A stretch of DNA of 7,962 nucleotides from an uncultured Thermoproteales archaeon (GCA_946480885.1 CAMLLK010000029.1:1-7962), one strand, 5' to 3'; counted from the stretch's first letter, positions 1 to 6,701 are shown. Numbers and translations are program-made. The notes: generated by a model not told the origin, from the letters alone.

Positions 1-29
1 TTATTTATGTTATGCATAGAGGAGCTTTT

Positions 30-35
30 AAAAAA
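30..35 (-). terminator. T-run terminator after nuoN
   Basis: On the minus strand six consecutive T bases begin 14 bases after the nuoN stop codon. T-runs without a hairpin are the usual intrinsic termination signal in archaea, so this is the likely end of the nuo transcript. The same bases run into AAAA (TTTTTTAAAAG) and could instead be the TATA box of a minus-strand gene just outside the window. The remaining bases 1-29 hold no recognisable gene. Confidence 0.4.
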
Positions 36-48
36 TTCAAATTAATAA

Positions 49-1140
49 TCATGATAGTAAATAAGAAATCCAGAGAGGGGCTATGACGCCGATAAATACT
101 AAGAGAGAAGCCGCGACTTTTGGAAACATCGCCTGGCCAGGCGGCAGCGACGACATAGCTCTGAAATAATAGGGCACCGTTAATACGATATTTATCAAAA
201 TATAAATAGCCGCCGCCGTGCCTAACGTCACTGCTGTGTATACAATTAAATAGAGCTTAGGCCAGAACCCCAAGACCGGGGGTATTCCTATTTGGTTAGA
301 GACTAACACAGCGGCCCCCCACCTTGCTGAGCCTTTATCTAAGTGGTTAAATAACGCCATTTTGCCCAACACGTCTGCAAACACTAAGAGGAAGGCCAGC
401 CACTGGCTTAGTGGATAGGCAAATAACGCAAAGCCGGCGTGTGCCACTGTAGAGTAGGCAAAGACTTTTCTCAAGTCGTGGCTAGTCAACGCGCCTAGGT
501 TTCCCACTATCATAGAGAGAGCCCCAATTGTGTAAAATACTAAGTCAGGCCCCGCCGGCTTTATAAACACAAAGGCATACGCCGCTGCGAGTTTTGGTAG
601 ACTGGCTAAAGCCGCCAAGCCGGCGGCGGCGGATCGGCTATAGACATCTACCACCCATAAAAACATAGGGACGGCGCCTAGCTCTATTGCTATTGCAAGA
701 CTGATAAAAAAGTTCCCAAAGTCTGGATACATATCTCTAAGCGCCAGACCGGTTATCATAAAGCCATTAGCAGCCGTCGAGATGATTAAATATCTAAATA
801 ACCCCTCTAGAGAGCCTCTGTCGCCTAGAGTCGGCAATAAAGCCGCAGGCGCAATAGACGCCATGGCGAAGCCTAGGGCTTTCATATACGCCGGCTCCTG
901 CGCCATTAAATATACGCCAGTAAACGCAATCGCAGAGGCTGTACCAGCCTCGTATATCAACTTCCCACGGCTTAACATAACTACCCCCAAGAGAAACGGC
1001 AGCGCTAAGACTACTGTATGGAGACTTGGGCCGTATAATAAATACGCAACTAATGCTATGTATACAAAATCAATTGGCCAAGACTTCTTAACTAAAATCT
1101 TCAATATTATGTATATTGTAATGTATATTACTATATCCAT
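49..1140 (-). CDS. nuoN: NADH dehydrogenase-like complex I subunit N (antiporter-like membrane subunit)
   Basis: Membrane subunit of respiratory complex I, one of three antiporter-like proteins that carry proton-translocating half-channels. The protein is almost wholly hydrophobic. Family landmarks, numbered from the ATG at 1140: SLEGLFRYL (about 110-118) matches the NuoN loop-helix after TM5; VPMFLWVVDVY (157-167) matches the broken helix TM7; LPKLAA with Lys183 is the TM8 lysine; GNLGALTSHDLRKVFAYSTVAHAGF (213-237) is the NuoN signature; GIPPVLGFWPKLYL with Lys295 is the TM12 lysine. At 363 residues it is far shorter than bacterial NuoN (about 480), with much of the loss near the N-terminus. 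The TM5 Glu is not found, and the position of the TM7 Lys holds Glu153. An ATG at 1146 gives two more residues; I prefer 1140 because it yields the same 10-base overlap and ATGGAT start context as the nuoM/nuoL junction. Last gene of the operon. Confidence 0.85.
   Translation of the reverse strand: MDIVIYITIYIILKILVKKSWPIDFVYIALVAYLLYGPSLHTVVLALPFLLGVVMLSRGKLIYEAGTASAIAFTGVYLMAQEPAYMKALGFAMASIAPAALLPTLGDRGSLEGLFRYLIISTAANGFMITGLALRDMYPDFGNFFISLAIAIELGAVPMFLWVVDVYSRSAAAGLAALASLPKLAAAYAFVFIKPAGPDLVFYTIGALSMIVGNLGALTSHDLRKVFAYSTVAHAGFALFAYPLSQWLAFLLVFADVLGKMALFNHLDKGSARWGAAVLVSNQIGIPPVLGFWPKLYLIVYTAVTLGTAAAIYILINIVLTVPYYFRAMSSLPPGQAMFPKVAASLLVFIGVIAPLWISYLLS
1109..1132. repeat. Tandem 12-base direct repeat inside the nuoN start region
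   Basis: Two adjacent 12-base units share ATGTATATT and differ in their last three bases. On the minus strand they are four-codon units encoding the IYI-rich first membrane helix of NuoN, so the reading frame is kept. The right end reaches into the last codons of nuoL. It may be a small in-frame duplication or simply the result of an Ile/Tyr-rich helix written in AT-rich codons. Confidence 0.4.
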
Positions 1141-2759
1141 AGCCATACTGCCAAAATAAACACTACGCCTAACGCCACGCCGAGGAGGTATAGGTAATAT
1201 TCAAAAGAAAGTCTAGAGAGCGCCCTTGAAGTAGCTCTAAACATCTCAGGTACCCAACCATGTAGCCATAGATCTATAGCCTTTTCCAACGCGGCGACTG
1301 TGCCGTATATCGCCATCCAGAGAGACATTGCGCTCATTAACACCCGGTCGATATATCTATCAAAAGTTGTGACGAATTTCGCCAATGTTTTAAACACCGT
1401 GGGGATGACTAAGTCGCTCAGTAGAGGGAGCCCAAGCCTCTTGTACAACAACTCTGAAGTTGGGAGATAGGACAGCGCAAGTCCCGCCAAGGCCACTCCC
1501 CACACGGGGTTAATCGCAGACTTTAAGACGGAAAAACTGCCGACTATTACTAGCGCTGTGTATGGCCACGCCATGGCGCCCCAGTTCCACACAGTCTGTG
1601 TCCTTAAGATAAGCTTCCCAATATATCCAGCTGTCAATAATGAAAATATCAAAAGCCACCACTCTGCCTCAGCCTTCGCCGCAGCTCCTAAAGGCGTCAA
1701 GCCCACTAGAGTTAAAAGAGCTATAAACATAGATATCTTAGCCACGGCTGGATATTGCTCAGGCACTCTACTGTGGTTTGTATGGATTGCGTGCCCCACG
1801 GCCATGAATAAAGTAGCCTTGGCAACTCCATGTGAATATATAAGCCACAGAGCCTCCGCCGGGTGTTTTAAAACAAACGCCGTGATAAGGCCTAGGTACG
1901 ACGCAGTAGAAGAGGCTAGGAGAACCTTAGGCTCTCTCTGAGCTAGAGCCACAAGGCCTCCGTATAAAGCAGTGGCAATCCCCACGACGAATGCGACGTC
2001 TATAGCCCACGTCGGCATGGCGTGGCCGAGTTTTAACAATAAAATAGGCCCCGCTTTCACCATCGTCGATGAGTGGAGCAAGGCGCTTACAGGCGTGGGG
2101 GCAGACATGGCGGTCATTAACCAATCGGTAAACGGCAGTTGTGCCGCCTTGGCGAAGGCCCCAATTAAAAACATCACTGCGGCAACGTCTGGCAGAACGC
2201 CCCATTGGCTTATGTACGGCGTCTCCCTCATGGCAATTCCTAAACCAGCTAAAATCGCCGCTGTGCCGACCTCTACTGTTAAAATCGCCCTGAGCGCTGA
2301 GGCGCTGGGAGTCCACAGCCACTCAATCCCCCAAGACCTGCCGCCTAGGCCAACGCGGCCTTGATCTTCTTCATCTCTATAAGTTAATATAAGCCCCCAG
2401 CTAGCGATGTCGAGGCCTCCCCACCCCACTAATAACAAAGCCCAGTGGTCGGCGGCGACGAATAGAACCATCGAGGCGTAGAAAAGGTTCATCCAAGCCC
2501 AGAACCACCTCTTTCTCTCTACCTCTTTAATGTAGTAGAATGAGTATATAGAAATAGTGAAGTACACCACAGAGATAAAGAACAACAAACCCCACTCCAG
2601 ACTCCCCAGTTTTAACAAATTAGTGGCTGGCTTCGCCAAGTCTAGGTACATCGCCAAGGCGAAGAGCCCGCTTACAGCCACTGCGGCGACGCCTCTCTTC
2701 AGCGCCAAGTCTACGACGACGGCTAAAAACGCCGCTAGTATCAACAACTCTAGATCCAT
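1131..2759 (-). CDS. nuoL: Complex I subunit L-like antiporter subunit, with lateral-helix-type C-terminus
   Basis: Large distal antiporter-like subunit of the complex I membrane arm, 542 residues against about 610 in bacterial NuoL. SIYSFYYI (70-77) matches the IYSIGYM region of NuoL, and the core AFAKAAQLPFTDWLMTAMSAPTPVSALLHSSTMVKAG (201-237) is the TM7-TM8 signature with Lys204 and Lys235. SHGVAKATLF (309-318) carries the TM10 Lys314, and PLGAAAKAEAE (356-366) the TM12 Lys362. The tail FDRYIDRV (466-473) followed by ALSRLSFEYYLYLLGVALG (513-531) resembles the NuoL C-terminus with its long lateral helix, which separates it from NuoM. Oddities: the helix-5 motif VGWEG reads VGWGG, so the conserved Glu is Gly114, with Asp117 one turn away. 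A charged stretch (about 128-150) extends the TM5-TM6 loop. The ATG at 2759 overlaps the upstream gene by 10 bases, which implies translational coupling; no Shine-Dalgarno sequence is evident. Confidence 0.87.
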   Translation of the reverse strand: MDLELLILAAFLAVVVDLALKRGVAAVAVSGLFALAMYLDLAKPATNLLKLGSLEWGLLFFISVVYFTISIYSFYYIKEVERKRWFWAWMNLFYASMVLFVAADHWALLLVGWGGLDIASWGLILTYRDEEDQGRVGLGGRSWGIEWLWTPSASALRAILTVEVGTAAILAGLGIAMRETPYISQWGVLPDVAAVMFLIGAFAKAAQLPFTDWLMTAMSAPTPVSALLHSSTMVKAGPILLLKLGHAMPTWAIDVAFVVGIATALYGGLVALAQREPKVLLASSTASYLGLITAFVLKHPAEALWLIYSHGVAKATLFMAVGHAIHTNHSRVPEQYPAVAKISMFIALLTLVGLTPLGAAAKAEAEWWLLIFSLLTAGYIGKLILRTQTVWNWGAMAWPYTALVIVGSFSVLKSAINPVWGVALAGLALSYLPTSELLYKRLGLPLLSDLVIPTVFKTLAKFVTTFDRYIDRVLMSAMSLWMAIYGTVAALEKAIDLWLHGWVPEMFRATSRALSRLSFEYYLYLLGVALGVVFILAVWLWI

Positions 2760-4027
2760 AACAAAGGCAACATCAGTAAGAGCACATATGGCATAGCTGC
2801 TGTAATTAGAGTCGTTATATACATGTCTCTAGAGACTTCTACCTCCCCCTGCCCCGAGCGGTATATTCTATTTAGTAGATAGAAACTATACAGCGCCGTG
2901 GAGAAAAGCGCCGCTATTAAGACTAAAGCAGCTGTTAAAGTCTTCGGCACGCCTAAGGCTAAGTAAGCCTTGCCCACTAAGGTTAGTCCAAATACGCCTG
3001 AGAGAGCCACGAAGGCCAAGACAGAAATTGTGAAAATAGACATATTCCATCTAAGCTGGTCTAAAATCCTCGTATGTATTGAGACGATGTATATTCCAGA
3101 CAATAGAAATGCCGATGCTTTCGCAAAGGCGTGTCCCACAAATAATAACACAGTAGCTATATAGCCGAGGTCGCCTCCAATAGAGGCTGCGGCTACTAAA
3201 AGACCCATATTCGCAATTGTGGAGTCTGCAAGAGCCCTCTTTACATCCACTTCTCTAAAGACAAGAATTGACCCGTAGACTGCAGTGACGAGGCCGTAGA
3301 TGTATAATATCTCGGCCGGCCAGCCGGCCCCCACTAATAGTCTCCAAATCCAATACGCCATTAGACCCACATGGACGGGGCTAAGTAGCGCAGAGAGTGG
3401 GGTGGGGGCCTCTGCGTGGGCGTAGGGGAGCCACCAGTGGACGCCAGCCGTGCCCATCTTTATTAATAGTCCAAGTAGCACTAGGAGAGAGGCAAGTCCC
3501 GCGGCTTTGAAGAAAGATGCGTCGAAATACCCAGCCATGGCAATGCCGATTAGGAAGAGAATAGACCCGATTTGAGCCCATATGAAATACAACAACCCCA
3601 CAGCTCTTCTATTCCCATATCCAAAGTACCATATTAGTATAAAACTTGTTATAATACTAAGCTCAAGTGCTATAAATACAAATACTAAGTTCTCAAATAG
3701 TATTATATATACAAATGACAATACATATAAGGCATGTATAGTGTAGTACCAATTCTTTGCATTTATGTGGTTTAAATACTTCGGCGCGTATATAGTCACT
3801 AAAAGCCCGAGTACAAGCGACGTGGCGATAAATGGCGCCTTGTATTTATCTATGGCTATATACACGTCGCCTACATACGGTAGAGAGAGCAGTAGGCTCT
3901 TTTCAATGGCGAGAAAGCCAAACATCACAAGTATAGACGCCACGGCCGCGGCTCTGCCTACTCTAGCTGACAGAATCGCCAATGCCACCGATAGCGTTGT
4001 AATTAAGATAAAGATTTCGCTATACAT
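2750..4027 (-). CDS. nuoM: Complex I subunit M-like (NuoM/MrpD-type) antiporter subunit
   Basis: Antiporter-like subunit of the complex I membrane arm, 425 residues from the ATG at 4027 (bacterial NuoM is about 500). Visible landmarks: FIALELSI (118-125) holds the TM5 Glu122; LLIKMGTAGVHWWLPYAHAEAPTPLSALLSP (187-217) is the TM7-TM8 signature with Lys190; GHAFAKASAFLLSG (298-311) holds the TM10 Lys303; LTLVGKAYLAL (348-358) puts Lys353 in TM12, where bacterial NuoM has Glu. The TM8 Lys seems replaced, with His219 nearby. It is the only one of the three antiporter-like proteins here that keeps both Glu(TM5) and Lys(TM7). A TTG at 4042 would add five residues. The ATG at 4027 is preferred because it is a stronger codon, is preceded by a G-rich AAGGGGGG stretch, and overlaps nuoK by only 8 bases. 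The HWWLPYAH motif also resembles subunits of Mrp antiporters and group 4 hydrogenases, so the L/M naming is less certain than the family. Confidence 0.83.
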   Translation of the reverse strand: MYSEIFILITTLSVALAILSARVGRAAAVASILVMFGFLAIEKSLLLSLPYVGDVYIAIDKYKAPFIATSLVLGLLVTIYAPKYLNHINAKNWYYTIHALYVLSFVYIILFENLVFVFIALELSIITSFILIWYFGYGNRRAVGLLYFIWAQIGSILFLIGIAMAGYFDASFFKAAGLASLLVLLGLLIKMGTAGVHWWLPYAHAEAPTPLSALLSPVHVGLMAYWIWRLLVGAGWPAEILYIYGLVTAVYGSILVFREVDVKRALADSTIANMGLLVAAASIGGDLGYIATVLLFVGHAFAKASAFLLSGIYIVSIHTRILDQLRWNMSIFTISVLAFVALSGVFGLTLVGKAYLALGVPKTLTAALVLIAALFSTALYSFYLLNRIYRSGQGEVEVSRDMYITTLITAAMPYVLLLMLPLLWI

Positions 4028-4256
4028 AGCCCCCCTTCGCAAGTCTAAACAACGTCGCTATGAATAACAACGTCTCCGCAACGCCTACGCCGGCGGCCAC
4101 TGCCAACATTGATAAATCGGCGCTGTAGGCAGACGCAAATATTGCGCCTAAAACAATGATCTCCCCGCCGATGATTACTCTAACTAAAGAATTTGCAGTG
4201 GCTATGACAAGAAAACCGGCGGTGAATAAAGCAGTTATGAAAAATAACTCTATCAT
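4020..4256 (-). CDS. nuoK: Complex I subunit K
   Basis: Small three-helix subunit of the complex I membrane arm that carries carboxylates on the central charged axis. At 78 residues it is shorter than bacterial NuoK (about 100), with trimmed loops. Both functional glutamates are present: Glu32 in GGEIIVLGAIF, matching the GLELM motif of helix 2 (E. coli Glu36), and Glu61 in VGVAETLLFIATLF, matching VAAAEAA of helix 3 (E. coli Glu72). The start codon overlaps the nuoJ stop as ATGA, typical of coupled translation, and its end overlaps the next gene by 8 bases. A homolog of MrpC is the main alternative, but the adjacent nuoJ and nuoN argue for complex I. Confidence 0.86.
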   Translation of the reverse strand: MIELFFITALFTAGFLVIATANSLVRVIIGGEIIVLGAIFASAYSADLSMLAVAAGVGVAETLLFIATLFRLAKGGYV

Positions 4257-4657
4257 ATTGACAGCTCAGTGGCTATTTTCAAAATAAATACGACAAAGGC
4301 GGCCAGTAGGGGAACTAATCTAAAATCGAATCCAACAGCCGCCGGAACAGCGCCGCCCTCTATAGTTGCCAACACTGGAGTGGCGACTAACACCGCGCTA
4401 GCGAGAGAAATCGACCTAAACACTCGCGTCTCTTTGACGTCACCTAAAGTAGCTGCGGCTATGACTACAAGAGTTAGGGCAGCAACTATATACACAAGAG
4501 AGACCAGTATGAATGCTAAAGGCCCTAGGTAAAACGCAGTGCCTATAGCTACCACAACTCCTATCCCCGTTAGAAGCAGAGAGGCAAATATATTGTCTCG
4601 TGTAAGTAAAATAAGTAGGAGAAATATCAACGAGATGGAAACAATTATCCACACCAT
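4253..4657 (-). CDS. nuoJ: Complex I subunit J
   Basis: Membrane subunit of complex I whose third helix is thought to shift or rotate during coupling between quinone reduction and proton pumping. The 134-residue protein has about five hydrophobic helices. Residues 50-73, FILVSLVYIVAALTLVVIAAATLG, align by eye with the NuoJ helix-3 motif LVLVYVGAVMVLFLFVVM, including the conserved Tyr (Tyr56). The N-terminus DNIFASLLLTGIGV (21-34) resembles NPVHAALFLILTF. It is shorter than bacterial NuoJ (about 165-185) and a single gene, unlike archaea in which nuoJ is split. It is the first gene of the operon here, with a promoter directly upstream, so the peripheral-arm genes nuoABCDI and nuoH are not in this transcript. 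The MVWII start at 4657 is the first ATG after the promoter. Confidence 0.8.
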   Translation of the reverse strand: MVWIIVSISLIFLLLILLTRDNIFASLLLTGIGVVVAIGTAFYLGPLAFILVSLVYIVAALTLVVIAAATLGDVKETRVFRSISLASAVLVATPVLATIEGGAVPAAVGFDFRLVPLLAAFVVFILKIATELSI

Positions 4658-4679
4658 GTGACCTCTGACAAAGAGATTT

Positions 4680-4687
4680 TTTATAAA
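4680..4687 (-). promoter_or_regulatory. TATA box of the nuoJKMLN operon
   Basis: TTTATAAA on the minus strand has its centre about 27 bases before the nuoJ ATG, preceded by GAA as a weak BRE. That spacing predicts a transcript starting at or very near the ATG (leaderless), the common mode for first genes in Pyrobaculum. A competing box, TTTTTAAA at 4702-4709, would give a leader of roughly 20 bases containing AGAGGT (4661-4666), a Shine-Dalgarno-like match only 3 bases from the ATG. Both could be used. Confidence 0.55.
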
Positions 4688-4736
4688 TTCAACACGAACA
4701 CTTTAAAAAATAGTATAATACTCTAGAGAAATTTAG

Positions 4737-4755
4737 AATTAACTATAATTAACTA
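4737..4755. repeat. Two 9-base direct repeats with a 10-base period, candidate operator
   Basis: AATTAACTA occurs at 4737-4745 and again at 4747-4755, separated by one base, so the two copies lie on the same face of the helix. They sit in the middle of the 169-base region between the divergent nuo and aldehyde oxidoreductase genes, upstream of both TATA boxes. This is a plausible binding site for a regulator serving one or both sides. In such AT-rich DNA chance recurrence cannot be excluded. Confidence 0.35.
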
Positions 4756-4799
4756 CAATCAGATAACAGAGTCTCTCGACGATTTAAATTGAAATAATA

Positions 4800-4809
4800 T
4801 TTTTAAATA
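4800..4809 (+). promoter_or_regulatory. TATA box of the aldehyde ferredoxin oxidoreductase gene
   Basis: TTTTTAAATA lies about 22-25 bases before the ATG at 4827 and is preceded by the purine-rich GAAATAATA, which could act as the BRE. The spacing puts transcription start at or close to the ATG, so a leaderless or near-leaderless message is expected. No Shine-Dalgarno sequence is visible between the box and the ATG, in agreement. Confidence 0.6.
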
Positions 4810-4826
4810 ACAAAAATTTTTATCAT

Positions 4827-6674
4827 ATGGCAGTATTTAAAGTACTGAGAGTAGATCTAAGTACAGAAAAAATTTCAGAAGAAGTATATAAAGAAGATAT
4901 TGTAAAAAAATACATAGGCGGCAGAGGACTCGGCGCCTATCTTGCTCTAAAAGAACTACCACGTGGCGTAGATCCGTTTTCGCCTTCTAACAAGCTCTAC
5001 ATCTTCGCAGGCCCTCTGTCAGGTACTGCAAACTTAGCCACTAGTAGAATTAACGTAGTGGGGAAAAGCCCATTGACAAATTCATATACTCATTCTAATG
5101 CAGGTGGTAACTTCGCCTATTGGCTTAGAAGGACTGGGTACGACGGCATTATAGTTGAGGGTAGAGCCGAAGAGCCGGTCTACATATTGGTTAAAGACGG
5201 CGAGGTCTCTATTAGATCAGCTAAGAAGATTTGGGGCAAATGGACTGGAGCCGCCACACGTGCCTTATTAGAAGACGCAGGTTTTGAGCCCGATGAGAAA
5301 AAAGCAGGTGTTATGGCAATCGGACCCGCCGGTGAAAATTTAGTAAGAATAGCCGGCCTGCGTTTTAGCGACTATGAACGTTTCGCTGGACGTGGCGGGC
5401 TGGGCGCAGTGGCTGGGTCTAAGAAACTAAAGGGGATTGTGGTGTGGGGGACTCACGACCCGATGAGAGATTTTGTAGATAGGCAGAAATTCCTCAAAGT
5501 AGCCACTGAGTATTCCACAAAGCTCATGAATGCAGGCGTCTCAAAAGCTTTACATCAATACGGCACTAATGTATTGACAAATATTATAAATTCAATCGGC
5601 GGCTACCCCACTAGGAATTTTGAAACTGGTCATTTTGAGGAGGCGGAGAAAATAAGTGGAGAGTATATCAAACAGAACTATGTAAAAGAAGTCCACGGCT
5701 GTATGTTGTGCCCAATTCAATGTACTCAAATAACTACGGTGCCCTCCGGGCCTTATAAAGTGGCGGGTGAGAAGATAAAGTATGAATATGAATCTACGTG
5801 GAGTCTAGGAGGCAACTTAGGTCTCTCACAGACTGACGCAGTATTAAAATTAGAGAAGTTGGCGAATGAACTTGGTCTAGACACAATATCGTTGGGCAAT
5901 ACCCTTGGCACATTCTTAGAGTTAGTGAAGAGAGGCAAAGTGAAATACGACGTAGATTGGGGAGACGCAGGCGCTTTGATAGATCTAGTGTATAAACTCG
6001 CCTATAGAGACGGAATTGGAGACGACTTGGCAGAGGGAGACTGGAGACTTGCTAATAAATACGGCGCGCCCGACGCCTTCGTCGGCTCGAGAGGGCAGGG
6101 CTTCCCTGCCTACGACCCAAGAGCACTCAAGGGCTTCGCCATCTCGTACGTAACGGCGAATAGAGGAGGCGACCACTTAGAGGCATATACGCCCACATGG
6201 GAGGTCCTGGGCGTGCCGGAGAAAGTAGACCCTCTGTGCGAGACGGCTGAGTGTATAAGTAAACAAGTAAAACTCGTGATATATGCACAACACTTAATGG
6301 CTTTGACAGACTCGGTGACGTATTGTAAATTCGACACTTTAGACAAAGACGGTGTGTTTGAAAGCCACTTGGCAGACTTATTCAACGCGGCGTATGACTG
6401 GGGAGTTAGTGGCGAAGATCTACTCACTGTAGGAGAGCGTATTTTTAATGTAGAGAGGCTGTTTCATGTAAAAGAGGGGAGGTGGGTGAGAGACGAACTG
6501 CCGCCTAAGATGAGAGAGCCTATTAAAACAGGTCCCGCGAAAGGCCACACTGCCTCTAAGATGTTTGACGAAGGGATTAAAGAATATTACGCAAGGAGAG
6601 GCTGGGTGGATGGGAAGCCTACGTACGAGACGCTGAAGAGACTAGGGCTGGAGGAGTTCCAATACCTATTATAA
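4827..6674 (+). CDS. aor: Tungsten-containing aldehyde:ferredoxin oxidoreductase
   Basis: Cytoplasmic enzyme that oxidises an aldehyde to the carboxylic acid with a tungsten bis-pterin centre and passes electrons through a [4Fe-4S] cluster to ferredoxin. At 615 residues it matches the family (P. furiosus AOR about 605). The N-terminal domain shows the pterin-binding features GGRGLG (31-36), SRINVVGKSP (73-82), NAGGNFAYWLRRTGYDGI (91-108) and FAGRGGLGAVAGSKKLKGI (186-204). The cluster ligands are Cys292, Cys295 and Cys299 (CxxCxxxC) plus Cys500 in DSVTYCKF, matching the family's DxxGLC motif. Glu322 in YESTWSLGGNLG and His450 in NRGGDHL correspond to the active-site Glu313 and His448 of P. furiosus AOR. 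The ending FNVERLFHVKEG...LPPKMREP is typical. An extra pair, Cys471 and Cys476, is not among the cluster ligands. The substrate cannot be read from sequence; formaldehyde- or glyceraldehyde-3-phosphate-type paralogues are alternatives. It is divergent from the complex I genes, suggesting a link through ferredoxin. Confidence 0.93.
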   Translation: MAVFKVLRVDLSTEKISEEVYKEDIVKKYIGGRGLGAYLALKELPRGVDPFSPSNKLYIFAGPLSGTANLATSRINVVGKSPLTNSYTHSNAGGNFAYWLRRTGYDGIIVEGRAEEPVYILVKDGEVSIRSAKKIWGKWTGAATRALLEDAGFEPDEKKAGVMAIGPAGENLVRIAGLRFSDYERFAGRGGLGAVAGSKKLKGIVVWGTHDPMRDFVDRQKFLKVATEYSTKLMNAGVSKALHQYGTNVLTNIINSIGGYPTRNFETGHFEEAEKISGEYIKQNYVKEVHGCMLCPIQCTQITTVPSGPYKVAGEKIKYEYESTWSLGGNLGLSQTDAVLKLEKLANELGLDTISLGNTLGTFLELVKRGKVKYDVDWGDAGALIDLVYKLAYRDGIGDDLAEGDWRLANKYGAPDAFVGSRGQGFPAYDPRALKGFAISYVTANRGGDHLEAYTPTWEVLGVPEKVDPLCETAECISKQVKLVIYAQHLMALTDSVTYCKFDTLDKDGVFESHLADLFNAAYDWGVSGEDLLTVGERIFNVERLFHVKEGRWVRDELPPKMREPIKTGPAKGHTASKMFDEGIKEYYARRGWVDGKPTYETLKRLGLEEFQYLL

Positions 6675-6680
6675 ATCGGC

Positions 6681-6701
6681 TTTTTTTATAAAAAAATTTT
6701 T
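6681..6701 (+). terminator. Double T-run terminator after the aldehyde oxidoreductase gene
   Basis: Seven T bases (6681-6687) and five T bases (6697-6701) begin 6 bases after the stop codon, separated by an A-rich stretch. Consecutive T-runs are the archaeal termination signal. It separates this gene from the NAD kinase unit, which has its own promoter 27 bases further on. The A-rich stretch and the second T-run could pair weakly, but no strong hairpin is seen. Confidence 0.6.

Noticed and set aside
782..1159. Open plus-strand frame antisense to nuoN
   Set aside because: It lies opposite a clearly conserved membrane gene, its product has no domain pattern, and no promoter or spacing supports it. 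Similar antisense frames at 1558-1941, 1972-2364 and 3765-4067 are rejected for the same reason.
2061..2090. C/D box guide RNA suggested by CGATGAGT
   Set aside because: The C box is imperfect and no matching D, C' and D' boxes with proper spacing were found. It lies inside the conserved core of nuoL.
4030..4035. Six-base G-run before the nuoM start as a programmed frameshift site
   Set aside because: The run encodes Lys-Gly-Gly of NuoK in frame, and both genes have normal ends and starts. It is better explained as coding sequence that may double as a weak ribosome binding site.
49..4657. An Mrp-type Na+/H+ antiporter operon or a group 4 hydrogenase membrane module
   Set aside because: Those systems share NuoL/M/K-like subunits, but this operon has a NuoN-signature protein and a NuoJ, and lacks MrpE, MrpF, MrpG or a hydrogenase large subunit within the window. 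Genes outside the window could still change this view.
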